This document shows positions 49,665 through 60,929 of a stretch of 64,000 bases of DNA, in pieces (positions within the stretch are counted from its first letter, which is position 1; each line of letters begins with the position of its first letter). Location: contig WEDG01008943.1 of the NCBI GenBank assembly GCA_017591395.1, positions 62,001-126,000 on the forward strand, in the 5' to 3' direction. Source of the DNA: Schistocephalus solidus (lineage: Eukaryota > Platyhelminthes > Cestoda > Diphyllobothriidea > Diphyllobothriidae). The translations under genes were made by a program, and so were the position numbers. The notes under the pieces were generated by a model. The model had not been told where the DNA came from. It made no database searches and worked only from the letters and a program-made list of their open reading frames with translations.

Positions 49665-52410
49665 GCATGCCTGGGGTGTAGGGGTACTAGTTAGGGGTAG
49701 CACCACACAGATAGCATTTTGTCGCTCCATTTGTCTCGTACAGGTGGTAAATGCTCCTGTGGCCGCCTCTAGCTGGTACCCAACTCTCACATGTGGCTCC
49801 TCGAAGTTGGGTTCTTCCCAGCGGACACACCCCGGGCAACCGTCACGACCGGCGAACTAAACCAGGTGAGGGTCTCCGGTGTTGTGTGTGTCTCCACACC
49901 CGGTATGTCTGACTCCCAAAATTCCCACCTCCCCCCTCTCAATAAGTCCTGCGGTGGGGGCGACAGCAACCCCGTAGGCGGCCCAGGCTAACTCGGGTCG
50001 CTCTCCTACTAAAACAAAACCGTGACCCATAGTGGAGTTTGGCAGCCATCTGGGATGTCCGAGAAGCCCTATTTAGGGACAGCACTGCTTGCCTCCTCAG
50101 GGGTGAAGGGGCTAGAAAAGGTGCCCTCAACAAATGCTGGGTCTCACGTCTTCTGCAGCCGGCCGCGGCTCACAGTTCACAAAATATGCGGTCGTAAACC
50201 TCAAACAACCCACAATACCCCCCGTCTTCATCCCCCGCGCCATTCCCTCCGGGCTGCTCGGTTGAGTCCGCTCACAATAGCAGCCTGGAATGTTTGTTCC
50301 CTTTTAGACAATCCGAGGAGCAACCGGACGGAACGAAGGATGGCGCTAGTCGCTCGGGAACTGGCGCGCTACAAGGTGAACATTGCTGCTCTCAGCGAGA
50401 CCCGATTCTCTGAACAGGGTCAGCTGGAGGAGGTGGGTGCCCGCTATACACTCTTCTGGAGCGGACGGCCAAAGGCAGAGCGACGCGACGCTGGTGTTGC
50501 GTTGTTATCCGGAACGACATCGTGGGAAGACTGCCTTGTCTGCCGCAGGATACCAATGATCGCCTGATGAGCCTCCGCCTGCCTCTTCGGGGAGACCAGT
50601 TCGCCACCATCATCAGCACCTACGCTCCCCCAATGACGAGCTCTGATGCGACGAAGGACAAATTCTACGAGAACCTGCACGCCCTGCTGGCGACTGTGCC
50701 GAAGGCGGACAAGTTAATTGTACTTGGTGACTTCAACGCCCGCGTCGGGACGGACAACGCTGCCTGGTATGGAGTGCTGAGTCCCCACGGCCTCGGTAGC
50801 TGTAACGATAACGGCCTCCTTCTTCTGCAAGCGTTTGCGGAACACCGTCCCATGCTGACAAACACCTTCTTCCGCCTTCCGACGCTCGAGAAGGCCAGGT
50901 GGATGCACCTGCTGGACTATGTTCTCATCCGGAGGCGACATCGATAGATGTGCTGGTAACCAAGGCGATCCGCAATGCCGATGGTTGGACAGATCACCGC
51001 CTTGTCATCTCCCAGATGAGGCTCCGACTGCAACCCCGACGAAGGCCCCAAGGTAAGCGGCCGCCAGGTAAGTTAAATACTCTTTTGTTAAATCTGTTTG
51101 CTCACTGTTTTGATTTAAGCAACCAAATAACCCAGAAATTAGAGGAGCTGCATGCTCCAGATAAAAACGCCACCGTGGAGACACGATGGTGTCAACTGCG
51201 AAAAGTCATCCGGACCATCGCCTTGAAGTCCTTGGACTCGCCCGCCGTCTACACCAGGACTGGTTTGACGATAATGACACCGACATCAGCAACTTACTCG
51301 CGGAGAAGAATGGACCACACAAAGTCTACATGCACCTTTGGACTGACGCCACCAAAGCAGCCTTCTTCAGATGCCGCCGCCTTCTACAGCAACGGTTGCG
51401 GGAGATGCAGGACGCCTGGATGATCCGAAAGGCTGAGTAAATCCAGGGGTATGCGAACCGCAATGAAATGAAAACTTTTTCAAAGCTATCAAGGCTATCT
51501 ACGGCGCGTGTATCAAGGGGACCGCAGCACTGCTCAGCTCTGACGGCACAACACTGCTGACAGAGAAATCGCAAATTCTGAAGCGCTGGGCCGAGCACTT
51601 CAGAAATGTCCTTAATTGCTCATCAGCCATCTTCGATGCTGCCATTGACCGACTCTCTCAAGTGGACATGAACAATGACCTGGATCTGCCGCCTTCCATA
51701 CCAGAAACCATCCGGGCCGTGCAGCAGATTTCCAGCGGTAAAGCACTGGGATCCGACGCAATCCCACCGGAAGTCTACAAGCACGGTGGGCCCCGGCTGA
51801 TAGCAGAACTCACAACACTCTTCCAGGAGATGTGGTGCCAAGGAAAAGTTCCTCAGGATTTCAAAGACGCGACCATCATCTATCGCTACAAGCGGAAGGG
51901 GAACCGGCAACTCTGTGATAATCACAGAGGCATCTCGTTGCTTAACATCACCGGGAAGATATTTTCCCGTATCCTTCTCAAACGTCTGAATAGTCACCTA
52001 GAGCAGGGCCTGCTCCCGGAAAGCCAATGTGGCTTCCGACGACACCGCGGAACATCGGACATCATTTTCGCCGCTCGCCAGCTACAAGAGAAGTGCCAGG
52101 AGATGCGAACCGACCGCTACACTACCTTCGTGGATCTGACGAAAGCCTTTGACACGGTGAATCGCGACGGACTGTGGAAAGTCATGCAGAAATTCGGCTG
52201 TCCTGAGCGGTTCACGCACATGGTGTGTCAGCTTCATGACGGGATGACGGCGCGCATCACTGACAACGGGACGGTATCCGAAGCATTCGCAGTGACCAAC
52301 GGAGTGAAGCAGGGCTGCGTATTGGCTCCCACCCTGTTCAGTCTCGTGTTCTCGGCTATGCTGATGGACGCCTACCGTGTTGAGCAGCCTGGGATCCGCA
52401 TCACCCACGT
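49665..52410 (+). mobile_element. LINE copy 3, 3' truncated
   Basis: 5' UTR (49665-50130), endonuclease, linker and RT up to GIRIT at about 52405, after which similarity stops abruptly. The FADD motif, thumb, fingers and tail are missing. Loss of the 3' end is unusual for a LINE insertion and points to a later deletion or rearrangement. Antisense within the Vang intron. Confidence 0.87.
50022..51440 (+). pseudogene. LINE copy 3: endonuclease and linker pseudogene
   Basis: Frame 50022-50567 gives [31 protein letters not shown] and [12 protein letters not shown], preserving the ancestral 5' reading lost in copy 1. A frameshift near 50510 leads to 50522-50947 ([36 protein letters not shown]). 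A second near 50945 leads to 50899-51423 ([23 protein letters not shown]). A third near 51215 leads to HQDWFDDNDTDISNLLAEKN and a TAA at 51438-51440. Residues matching PRSRRW before the DYV motif are deleted. Confidence 0.82.
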
Positions 52411-52414
52411 CTAA
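51541..52414 (+). pseudogene. LINE copy 3: partial reverse transcriptase
   Basis: Open from before 51662 to 52414. It holds [84 protein letters not shown] and [15 protein letters not shown]. It ends before motif C. It shows that copies 1 and 4 lost bases near 4236, 4310 and 20856. Confidence 0.83.
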
Positions 52415-52899
52415 GCCCGTTTCGCCAGTCAGTCTTCCGTTTTTTAACTAATGAAGGGGAAGGGGGACGGGAGGAAAACGAGGTGACCTCTTCCTCCGCG
52501 GCGAATCGACTACTCGGATAGTCAGTATAGTTGCCCACGCCGATTACCATGACGGTGTCAGGATTTTTCCATAGCTTGAACGTGACTTGCCAACTACCGT
52601 CAGGGATTTCTCAGTAATGTTCTACTGCAAAATACAAACAGTAAAACAATTGGAGCTGTCTTGATCGGCACTTGCCTTACTACCGTCCGGTTCAACACCG
52701 AAAATGGTCTAGGCCAACATCCACCTGTTGTTGTAGTTGCAGGGCGAATTGACAACGCCGAGCCCGCTCACCGCAGAACACGAACTCCTGCGAAAGTATA
52801 TCTTAACGCGCGAAATCAAGCAAACAAAACCCCTTCCATCACCCAATACGCCAGTGGGAACACAAACGGGGACTACCAGTAGGTGACTCAACTCAAAAA
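52415..52899. other. Intron, no recognised feature
   Basis: Nothing was recognised. Confidence 0.3.
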
Positions 52900-53285
52900 A
52901 AACATTTACCGAAGGCCTGAAGTGTACTTTTGACCAGAAATGATTACTTAATTGGAGTTGTAATACCGAGGAGCATGCAGAATGAACCCAAAATATTTCC
53001 ATCACACCAGGATGTCCGTTTTCGAATGCACTCTAAAAAAATTACTACATGAGTAGAAAGATTTGTTCCATGGATTTTCGATACCTATGTAAATCCAATC
53101 ATTGTTCATGGAAAATATGTAGCAAAATATCCTTTTGTTGTAGGCCTTTTGTAGTACGGTGTCTTTTGGTTTTACAAAAATCCTTGTAATTGCTGAAGAC
53201 CGTGGGATGTCTGCTCAAACAGAATCGTATCCGTTCGTTCATGAATGTTCCTTAGGAAGTATATAACGTGGTCCATAGAAAGTGC
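52900..53285 (+). repeat. F left arm only
   Basis: GAAGTGTACTTTTGACCAGA, ATGATTACTTAATTGGAGTTG, CCATGGATTTTCGATACC and CAAAATATCCTTTTG match the F left arm. There is no inverted partner. Confidence 0.5.
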
Positions 53286-53289
53286 ACAA

Positions 53290-53670
53290 TTTTGTGAGCT
53301 CTTTATGATAGTTCGAGCGTCGGTTTCAGCAAGGTTCACCGGGTGCCCATCAGCAGGTGGCGGGAAGACGGTGAGTTACGCCTGCGCTTCATCTACCGCA
53401 GGTATTAGCAAGTCAAAAAGACCGGAGGCGGGAGAGGGCGCAGGTAGCTGGCGCGGCCAGAGCTAGCTCTAGGCCTGCCGCCACACTTGGCTCAGGGTTG
53501 GAGTGCCATGAAGGCCACCTTAAGAAGGAGTAATTGCGACCCAAGTCTCAGTCGACCAGTCGGCTTCAAGCACGTCAGATTGTTTTTTTTAGTGAGGAAA
53601 GTGCGCTGAGCCGTCGATCTCATTCTCTATTCCCACACAGACCCAGTCGCTGTCCAAGACGGTCAGTTCT
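53290..53670 (-). repeat. R copy, inverted, about 210 bp downstream of the Vang exon donor
   Basis: ATAGTTCGAGCGTCGG, CAAAAAGACCGGAGGCGGGA, GGAGTGCCATGAAGGCC and AGCCGTCGATCTCATTC match the reversed R. It is on the Vang sense strand and would be transcribed with the pre-mRNA. Confidence 0.6.
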
Positions 53671-53883
53671 CTGAGCTCTATATAGGGCTTTTAGATCGGA
53701 AAAGGAGAACGCATTATTTGTCTTAAATAGAAAGCGTACAGATTTTACTTTGGACGGTGACGAGACCCCAAGAAGCTTGAGCCCATAGAAGTACACGCCA
53801 AAGTCATGAAAGAAGACACGAATGAATAGTAGCACACGTCTAGTTGTAAAAAACTAAAGCTGGGGCCGCAACGCCGTACTCAC

Positions 53884-54322
53884 TTGGACAATCAGCCATG
53901 CGGATGCCTGTCGGCAGGACGGCCTCGATTACGGCAAAGGCCCTCTCAGTAGCTACCAGCAGACGCATCCAACGTTTCCGATGGGCAAATTCAAAGTCCA
54001 CTTCACTGTGATAACGATCCGCACAAAGGGCGTTCACATTGTGACCCTGATCGTCGGGCTCGCTGCCAGTCAGATTCCCAAAGGACGTGCCATCGCCACC
54101 GCCGTCGTCGTTGGCCTCAATGGCGGGCCCATCCAGGGAGTAGAACTTGAAGGAACTGCCGGTGCTGCTGCAGCGCTTGATCTGATACTCCTGTTCGGAG
54201 GGAGTCAGGCCCGAAAGAGACTGTTTACGTGAACCGCCGCACGACCGGGAGGGGCCGCGACTGGGCTCTGAGGAGATCCTAGTGTACCGGTAGGGCGCAC
54301 TGGCAGCCTGCGCATCGTATAG
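53884..54322 (-). CDS. vang: Vang-like (Van Gogh/Strabismus) internal exon
   Basis: The exon encodes 146 codons plus one base of a Vang-family protein, a four-pass membrane core component of the Wnt/planar cell polarity pathway that binds Prickle and Dishevelled at the cell cortex. Seen: a segment FKFYSLDGP at residues 58-66, matching the vertebrate FKVYSLG/LKVYNVDGP segment after the last membrane helix; a Gly/Asp-rich linker; then a basic-helical stretch with RKRWMRLLVATERAFAVIEAV at about 115-135, matching the family RKRRARLVVAVEEAF segment. The acceptor is a pyrimidine run ending TTCTGCAG at 54323-54330. The donor is GTGAGTAC at 53876-53883, phase 1. The first 50 residues are Ser/Arg-rich and look lineage-specific. 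The open frame continues through the pyrimidine-rich intron on the 5' side and to a stop at 53840, but those parts are intron. Upstream membrane-helix exons were not recognised between 54.3 and 64 kb. Confidence 0.82.
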
Positions 54323-54344
54323 CTGCAGAAGAGGATGAGTAGAA

Positions 54345-55153
54345 GCAGGAGGAGGAGGAGGAGGGGGAGGAATGATGGAGGGAGCAAGGAAGGAAAGAAG
54401 GAACGAAGGAAGGTGGAGGAGGAGGAGGAGGAGGAGGAGGAGGAGGAGGAGGAGGAGGGAGGGAGGAGGAGGAGGAGGAGGAGGAGGAGGAGGAGGAGGA
54501 ATGATGGAGGAAGGAGGGAAGGAAAGAAGGAACGAAGGAAGGTGGAGGAGGAGGAGGAGGAGGAGGAGGGAGGAGGAGGAGGAAGACGAAGAGGAGGAGG
54601 AGGAGGAGGAGGAGGAGGAGGGAGGAGGAGGAGGAGGAGGAGGAGGAGAGAGGAGGAGGAGGGAGGAGGAGGAGGAGGAGGAGGAGGAGGAGGAGGAGGA
54701 ATGATGGAGGAAGCGAGGAAGGAAAGAAGGAACGAAGGAAGGTGGAGGAGGAGGAGGAGGAGGAGGAGAGGAGGAGGAGGAGGAAGACGAAGAGGAGGAG
54801 GAGGAGGAGGAGGAGGAGGAAGAGGAGGAGGAGGAGGAGGAGGAGGAGGAGGAGGAGGAGGAGGAGGAGGAGGAGGAGGAGGAGGAGGAGGAGGAGGAGG
54901 AGGAGGAGGAGGAGGAGGGAGGAGGAGGAGGAGGAGGAGGAGGAGGAGGATGGAGGAATGATGGAGGGAGCGAGGAAGGAAAGAAGAAACGAAGGAAGGA
55001 AGGAACGAAGGAACGAAGGAGGAGGAGGGAGGAGGGAGGAGGAGGAGGGAGGAGGAGGAGGAGAGGAGGAGGAGGAGGAGGAGGAGGAGGAGGAGGAGGA
55101 GGGAGGAGGAGGAGGAGGAGGAGGAGGAGGAGGAGGAGGAGGAGGAGGAGGAG
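54345..55153 (+). repeat. GGA/TCC tract with nested higher-order repeat
   Basis: About 810 bases, nearly all purine on the plus strand. A marker block AATGATGGAGG...GGAAAGAAGGAACGAAGG recurs at 54371, 54500, 54700 and 54957, separated by GGA runs of growing length (intervals 129, 200 and 257). A sub-marker GGAAGACGAAGAGG occurs near 54579 and 54781. Long Gly/Arg/Glu or Ser/Pro/Leu frames here are artefacts. On the Vang sense strand it is a TCC pyrimidine tract ending about 20 bases before the acceptor. Confidence 0.95.
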
Positions 55154-55616
55154 ATAAAAAAGCCACATTCAAAATATTGGATCGTCAATATGAAAGTTGG
55201 AGTTATGCATATGCTCAATTTTGGCAGCCTCTTGTTTCACATTGGTATTATATCTTGTTTAAAGATGGAAAAGTCGATAATTCGCACAATCGGGAAACAT
55301 GAGTACTTATGTGGAAATACAGTATCGCAGACAGCTAAGAATAATAATGGTTTATTCCGCTCTAATATTACTACACAGTATCAAAGTGATTTTTGAAATT
55401 TTTTGGTAACCTTGACCTCACGAATGAGCCCCGCGTTCGGCTAGCATCAAAGGTGGATAAGGAGGAACTGAAAGCCACCGTCGATTCACATTCACATCCC
55501 CATTGTGTACATGAATTAGTGCTGATGTTTAGTATTATTATGCAAGCAATATTAACTACCCTAGGTGAAATTGGTAAAGTGAATAAGATAGGCATGAGGG
55601 GTTAAGGATGCCTTGT
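55154..55616. other. Intron, no recognised feature
   Basis: Two plus-strand frames of about 70 codons have no domain. Confidence 0.3.
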
Positions 55617-55990
55617 AGGGCTGCCAAAACAGGGCATGAGAAAAGGAGCCAACCAGAATACATGTGACTTTCCACTAAATTCCAGGGAAATTGTGTTTAG
55701 GATTAAGGTAAGGGTTAGGATTAAGCTCAAGGTAATTTGAGTTAATTTGGCTTAATTTGACTTTAAGATCAGAGGTGGGGTAGGGTCGTGATTAGCCAAG
55801 GATTAACGTTATTACCATGTTACCTGCAGAATTTAGGTTTAAGGTGAACATAAGATTAAGATTACGGTGATCGTTTAGTTTATGTTAGGGAAAATATTAG
55901 CCTTAAGACACCCTTCCTGAAATTAACCGTAAAGCCACCTAGTTTAAGCGGGTGGGGTGGTTCCTATTCCCGTGCCATGTTTAGGCGCCC
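55617..55990 (-). mobile_element. T-family element, copy D (complete)
   Basis: One end is GGCTGCCAAAACAGGGCATG, the other CCCGTGCCATGTTTAGGCGCCC, as inverted repeats. The core is a TTAGG-type degenerate telomere tract. CACCCTTCCTGAAATTAACC matches the copy C marker in reverse. No ORF. Confidence 0.65.
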
Positions 55991-56019
55991 GCATCCCTAC
56001 TTACACGGGTTCCAAATAA

Positions 56020-56215
56020 ACTCTATAAAAATACCGAAAAAACAACGTTTAGAAACTGCATGAAAAAAAAATACTGAAAAAATACCGAAATACCGAAAAA
56101 ATACCGAAAAAAAATACCGAAACAACAACGTTTAGAAACTGCATGAAAAAAATACCGAAAAAAAATACCGAAATACCGAAAAAAATACCGAAACAACAAC
56201 GTTTAGAAACTGCAT
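56020..56215 (+). repeat. Nested minisatellite
   Basis: The marker AACAACGTTTAGAAACTGC recurs at 56041, 56124 and 56195 (periods 83 and 71). Between markers are AATACCGAAA-type sub-repeats. It ends next to the mariner remnant. Confidence 0.9.
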
Positions 56216-56224
56216 GGTATCGCT

Positions 56225-56791
56225 TTCTCATCAGAAAAATAATTCATTTTTAAATCAAAGTTTTCCTTAAGCGTTCAGCACAGTGGTTGGACAAAGTCAA
56301 ACCACCAAACACAGTCCACAGCGCAATATTCATCAACGGAAGCAGATGATAAGTGTTTGATGGTCTGCCGCAGGTGTGATCCACTATGAATCCATGAAAC
56401 CTGGTTCCTCGATCACGGCAGAAGTATTTTGTAGCCAACTGGACTAAAGGATCCAAGAGCTTGCAGAAAAACAGCGTACTGATCGATTTCTATTCTATTG
56501 CACGACAATGCTTGGCCACACACCGCACAAATGACAGCGGCAAAACTACAGGAGTTGGACTGTGCTCCATCAGCCACCATACTCGCCATATCTTGCCCCC
56601 ACGGACTACCACTTCTTCCGGAATTTGTGTAACTTGTTCATAGGAAGACAATTTAGTTCCGACAATGCTGTAAAACAGGCCTTCCAAGATTTCAGTGGCT
56701 CTCGATTACCAGGCTTTTACGCCACCTGACTGAACTACCGCTGAAATGGCAAAAGCGTATTGACAATATGAGTGCTTACTTTGCTAAATAA
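56225..56791 (+). pseudogene. Mariner-type transposase pseudogene
   Basis: The plus strand, across several frames, encodes a mariner (Tc1/mariner, DDD) catalytic domain that once cut and pasted DNA at TA sites. Seen: EKIIHF (from GDEKWI), WSAAGVIHYESMKPG, SITAEVFCSQLD, HDNAWPHTA (second catalytic Asp, codon at 56504), then after a shift PYSPYLAPTDYHFF (third Asp, 56604) and LPLKWQKRIDNMSAYFAK with a stop at 56789-56791. The two Asp codons are 100 bases apart, about five short of the D34D spacing, consistent with small deletions. Stops and shifts make it non-functional. N-terminal helix-turn-helix and terminal repeats were not found. Confidence 0.78.
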
Positions 56792-57734
56792 AACAATATT
56801 TTTTTATTTCTAAAACTAACAAATTTTGTTTTTTTTTCAGCAAATTTCAGACTTAACGACCGAATAATATCAGTCAACAGCAGCATTTCTGATATTAGGA
56901 CAAATTGTAATACGCAGAGCGAGGGTTTGTGTCTGCCTGATGTGCTGATTGGCTGTCCATCATCGGTCCATTATTCAGTGATTGCACCCGCCAACCCCCG
57001 TCCCTCTCCTCCCTTCCTCTGCCCCCCCCCCCCCCCGACCGCGGCAGGTTAGCATAGCCGCCATAGCACCAGAGAAATGGCGTTCAACTAACTGGCCTAA
57101 TTTCTGGACGGAATATCTACAGGTGCGGTTTGCCCTGCAACCCCTGTCTTGGGCCAACGTAGTCAACGGCATACTGACAAGTGTTACGTGCACAGACAAG
57201 GTAGACAGGAATAGGTTTGTTTTATTTGTCCGCGTCGGTCAATCGTAACCTAACAACAGGTCTGGAAGAGTCGAAACTCCAACTCTGGCTCCACGATCAT
57301 TGTTCCTCCTTTAATTCCCAGCAGGCTTTTGAATTTGAGCCGCCATTTTTTCCTCATACATTCACATTTGAATGTTTTATATGTACATGGACAGGCCCAC
57401 TTTTCTCATTACATACTGCTACTTACCACTCCTTGTTTATATTTACTACAGTAAGAAGGTCACTTGTAAACGATGCCAGAACCGTTTGAAGAAACTCTGG
57501 TGCATTTTTGCGACACATTCACGGTCGACCATACATGCTGCCGACATTTGCAGCTGTCGGTTGCTATATATCTTCTGTTTTCTTCCGGTGAGCTCTTTTG
57601 CGTACCAATTTATCCACATTGAACGGAGGCCTTTTTCTGAAAATTTTGAAGTGATACCTTCAAAATAAAGCATATCTCTCCCTCAAACTAACTGCTACGG
57701 TCAGAACTATTAGAGGCCACGAACTATTGTGCGA
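56792..57734. other. Intron or 5' region, no recognised gene
   Basis: Contains a C15 run at 57022-57036. Frames on both strands (56982-57248 +, 57673-57446 -) show no known domain. Confidence 0.3.
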
Positions 57735-58045
57735 ACATTCTAACCCCGCAACGAATGCTAACCCTAACGAACACAATAGAAAGGATTATTGTTAGGGTTC
57801 GGTTAGGTTGACGTGTAAGGTGTAATGCGGTCTAATTCAGTGCTAAAAAAAACAGCTCATTTGAACGCTGGTAGTGGGCATATAAAGAACTTTCCATTGC
57901 CAACGCGTTACTGCTCTTTTCCGTCCTTTAAACTTTCATACCCCTATTACACGCCTACCTAGCGATTGTGTTCGATAGTAAGACAGTAGAATAGTTCTTT
58001 GTCGGTTAGTAGGGTCGCACAACCATTCGTTTCTCTATAGGAACG
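57735..58045 (+). repeat. U-family repeat
   Basis: CGCAACGAATGCTAACCC, GTCTAATTCAGTGCTAAAAA, AGTGGGCATATAAAG and TTAGTAGGGTCGCACAACC align in order with 33920-34245. Confidence 0.6.
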
Positions 58046-58194
58046 ACGTTAACTGATCCGTCCGGACTGAAAGACTTCATACGGGCGGCTCGGGTTCCCT
58101 CGTGTAACTGCGGTCTAAAGTGACCGGCTGGAGGCAGCAAACACGAGGTGGCGGAGTATGCACGTCCTAATACAGTTTCGCCTTTTAGAAGACT

Positions 58195-58370
58195 GAATGG
58201 CTGGCTGATGATGGCTAATAAGCCAGAAATTGCCATTCCAATCTCCCTTGTCTTTGTCGGTTATATCATTCTGCCTATATCACTAGCCACTCTGCGGCTA
58301 CTGGCGGGGCTCTAGAATGGGCCCAAGGCACAACGGGACGAGTGAGTCCTGTAACTGATCGATGAGCGCC
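58195..58370 (+). mobile_element. S-family SINE body
   Basis: AATGGCTGGCTGATGATGGC, AATAAGCCAGAAATTGCC, TCTCCCTTGTCTTTG, GGCTACTGGCGGGGCTCTAG and GATGAGCGCC. Confidence 0.6.
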
Positions 58371-60929
58371 CAACTACCACATTTATATAATATATTTTCC
58401 GCTAATCCGGGATTTAGAAACGCAATGGACAGAAGATTAGCCGTTTTTCTCAAAAGCTTACTTTGTATTCGGATACTCTGTTGTGTATTTTTAGTCTCAG
58501 AAAGGGGCATTAAAGTAAACAAATGTGGCAAAAAACGCTCCACTATAAAACGAAAATTGAGTTCTTTCATTTTCAGCCGAAAATGTATCACAAATTTTCA
58601 GGGTAGTCAAAAAATCGATAAAACTTCCACATGTTCACCTTGAAAAAGGTAAATTCCGCATATATTCATCAGTGAAGTATCTAATTAACCCGATTTTTAA
58701 ACGAGTAACTTATTATAACCCGTTTTTTTAATTGGTGGCCCCACTGACAAAACGGGAGACAGGGACTCCTGTACTACGGAAATGTGGATAAGGTGGGTCT
58801 TATTGGTGGAGTAAACGAAACTGACAGCTAGCTGATTGCGGGAAGACAAATTTAAAAATCTAGGTTTATGTCACTAATTTGTTTAAATACATCAATAAAG
58901 CGCAAAATACGAGCGCGCAATTGAAAATACTGGAACTTAGGCGTTTTTACCGGTCAGAAAATGAAAAGCGAAGACATTGGTTACATAGTACAGACAATTT
59001 GATCGCAACCCGCGGGGAATAACCACAGTCCAGGAGAAAGTAAGAAGAATATATCGATAAATCCGACCCTCGTGGTCACTCTAACGGAACATATGACTGA
59101 AGTTGACAGCACGGATGGTCTAGCCCCTAACGCCCCCACCCTGGCCCCAACACTAACTTATACTCTAACTTCTAACCTTAACCCAACACTACACCCTAAC
59201 GCTAACGCAGCCCTCTGTCGAACGTTAGCCCTAATGTTCACAATTCAGGGAGGCATGTCGGGGAATGAGCGGAAGGGGGTTGGGGTTACTTTAAGTCTAC
59301 GTGAATGGGCATTTCTTAGAAGTCAACGAGGGGTGATGCCACATATCCAGCCGTTACCCCTGAAGCTCTGCGCGTGATTATTTGCCGCAGTAGCACCGCA
59401 ACCTTCGATGACATATGAAAGGCAGTAACATGGATTTCCAATCGATAGTGTCTATGTGACAGAGTAGATCAATGACTGCTTTAACATTGATTTAATAGTA
59501 AGTAAATAAAGGAACAAAACAGAGGCAAACTTCCCGCAATTTAGACCTCAGTGGCTAAGCAAAGTGTCTCGTAAACAGTAAAGCAGTTAAAGAAGACAGG
59601 CGTAATGCAAACTCACACCTTTGAACTTTTTTTATGACAGCAGCACTCGTAGAGTCTCAAGGATTAGCCAAAAGTGGCGATCGGATAGGTAACATTTTAG
59701 GAGAAAGTCTGGAGAAGATATTGTTACATCCGATTCTCTCGATGGTCGCGAATGACGACATAAGTGGAATTGACAACTATGTCTAAAACCTGACTCTTAA
59801 CCTAGCCCTAAGCTTTAACTCTGGTCTACTAGCTCCTTATCCAAAGCCTAAGTCTTGTTCTAAGACGAACGCTAACCCTAATAGTGACAGGAAATGACCG
59901 AAAGGGAAGGGGCCAAATAAACCAGGTGAGGCTACATGCTCGATCATCACACGAAAACTTTCTAGTTCTTGAATTTCCTGTTCTCAAGCATTCCGCAACA
60001 TTCAAAAAAATCTGTAAACTAACTGCATGTTGCATGCTGTGAAGCCTTCGCTAAAGATAGGACATGTGCTATTTCGTGGATTCATAGAGTTGCAGGTTGC
60101 CAAGAATCACGGTCTGACTTTCAAGGGTGGTGCACGGTAGTACATAAGGCAACCTCTTTCCTGTCTCCATAGATGAGAACCACCAGTATGTCGGAGAAGC
60201 CGCAGTATCCGAGACGTGAATCTTGTTATAATGAAGGAGACTTGCGTAGCATCGATCTCGCGCGCGCGATACACATATCCATTGTGCTCCACTGGCAATA
60301 CTACTACGTAAGAACTTCTGTAAGTAGGCTCGGGCGAGTCCCCAAGAACAAGGCTTGCTCGTCTCCTGGCACAGAAAGAGGCTTCCCATCTGACCTCAGC
60401 AGTGCTGGAGATTCCTGTCGGCTATAGTCAGTCCGCCAGTCGATATGTTTAGCGAAATGTGGTGAAAGCAGACTGCACGGCCTCTTAGAGCCAAGCGGAG
60501 AACCGGGCGTCAAAGCGGGCTCCAAGTGGGAGCGTCCACCTCCGACAACAAGTTATCCACAGTGACTTTCAACCCATTCAAGTAACTACGCCTCCCCCCG
60601 CTGTGGACTTACCCATTCAACCCAAAGACCCACAGTCTAAATAAAGCAAGGGTCTCGGAGGGCACACCCCAGGTTACCTCCAACCAACCTGGGGGAACCA
60701 GTGGAATGCATGTCAAAGAAATGGAGTGCGAAAGGAAATCTAGCAGAATGTCTTGTGGCGGGATTTGCGGAACAAGGAAATGCATTAAGGGACTGCATTG
60801 AAAAGGGGCCAGTCAGATTAGCGTCCCACTTAACGCTCTAAGTTTGTGAGGCCGCTAGGAAGCTTAGACAAAGCAGCTCAATTCATCTACTACAAATGGA
60901 GTACCGCTGACAGATCTACCTCGAGTAAG
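58371..60929. other. No recognised gene; two telomere-like tracts
   Basis: CTAAC-rich tracts lie at 59120-59240 and 59790-59890, more degenerate than those in T elements and without T ends. Minus-strand frames at 60389-60069 and 60525-60304 have no domain. I looked for Vang membrane segments and saw none. Confidence 0.3.

Noticed and set aside
53840..55168. A single 442-codon minus-strand protein.
   Set aside because: Its first two-thirds is the TCC repeat (Ser/Pro/Leu runs). Only 54322-53884 has real protein similarity and splice sites.
54335..55302. Gly/Arg/Glu-rich plus-strand ORFs in the GGA tract (also 63530-63988).
   Set aside because: Low-complexity repeat read in three frames, with no starts, splice context or domain.
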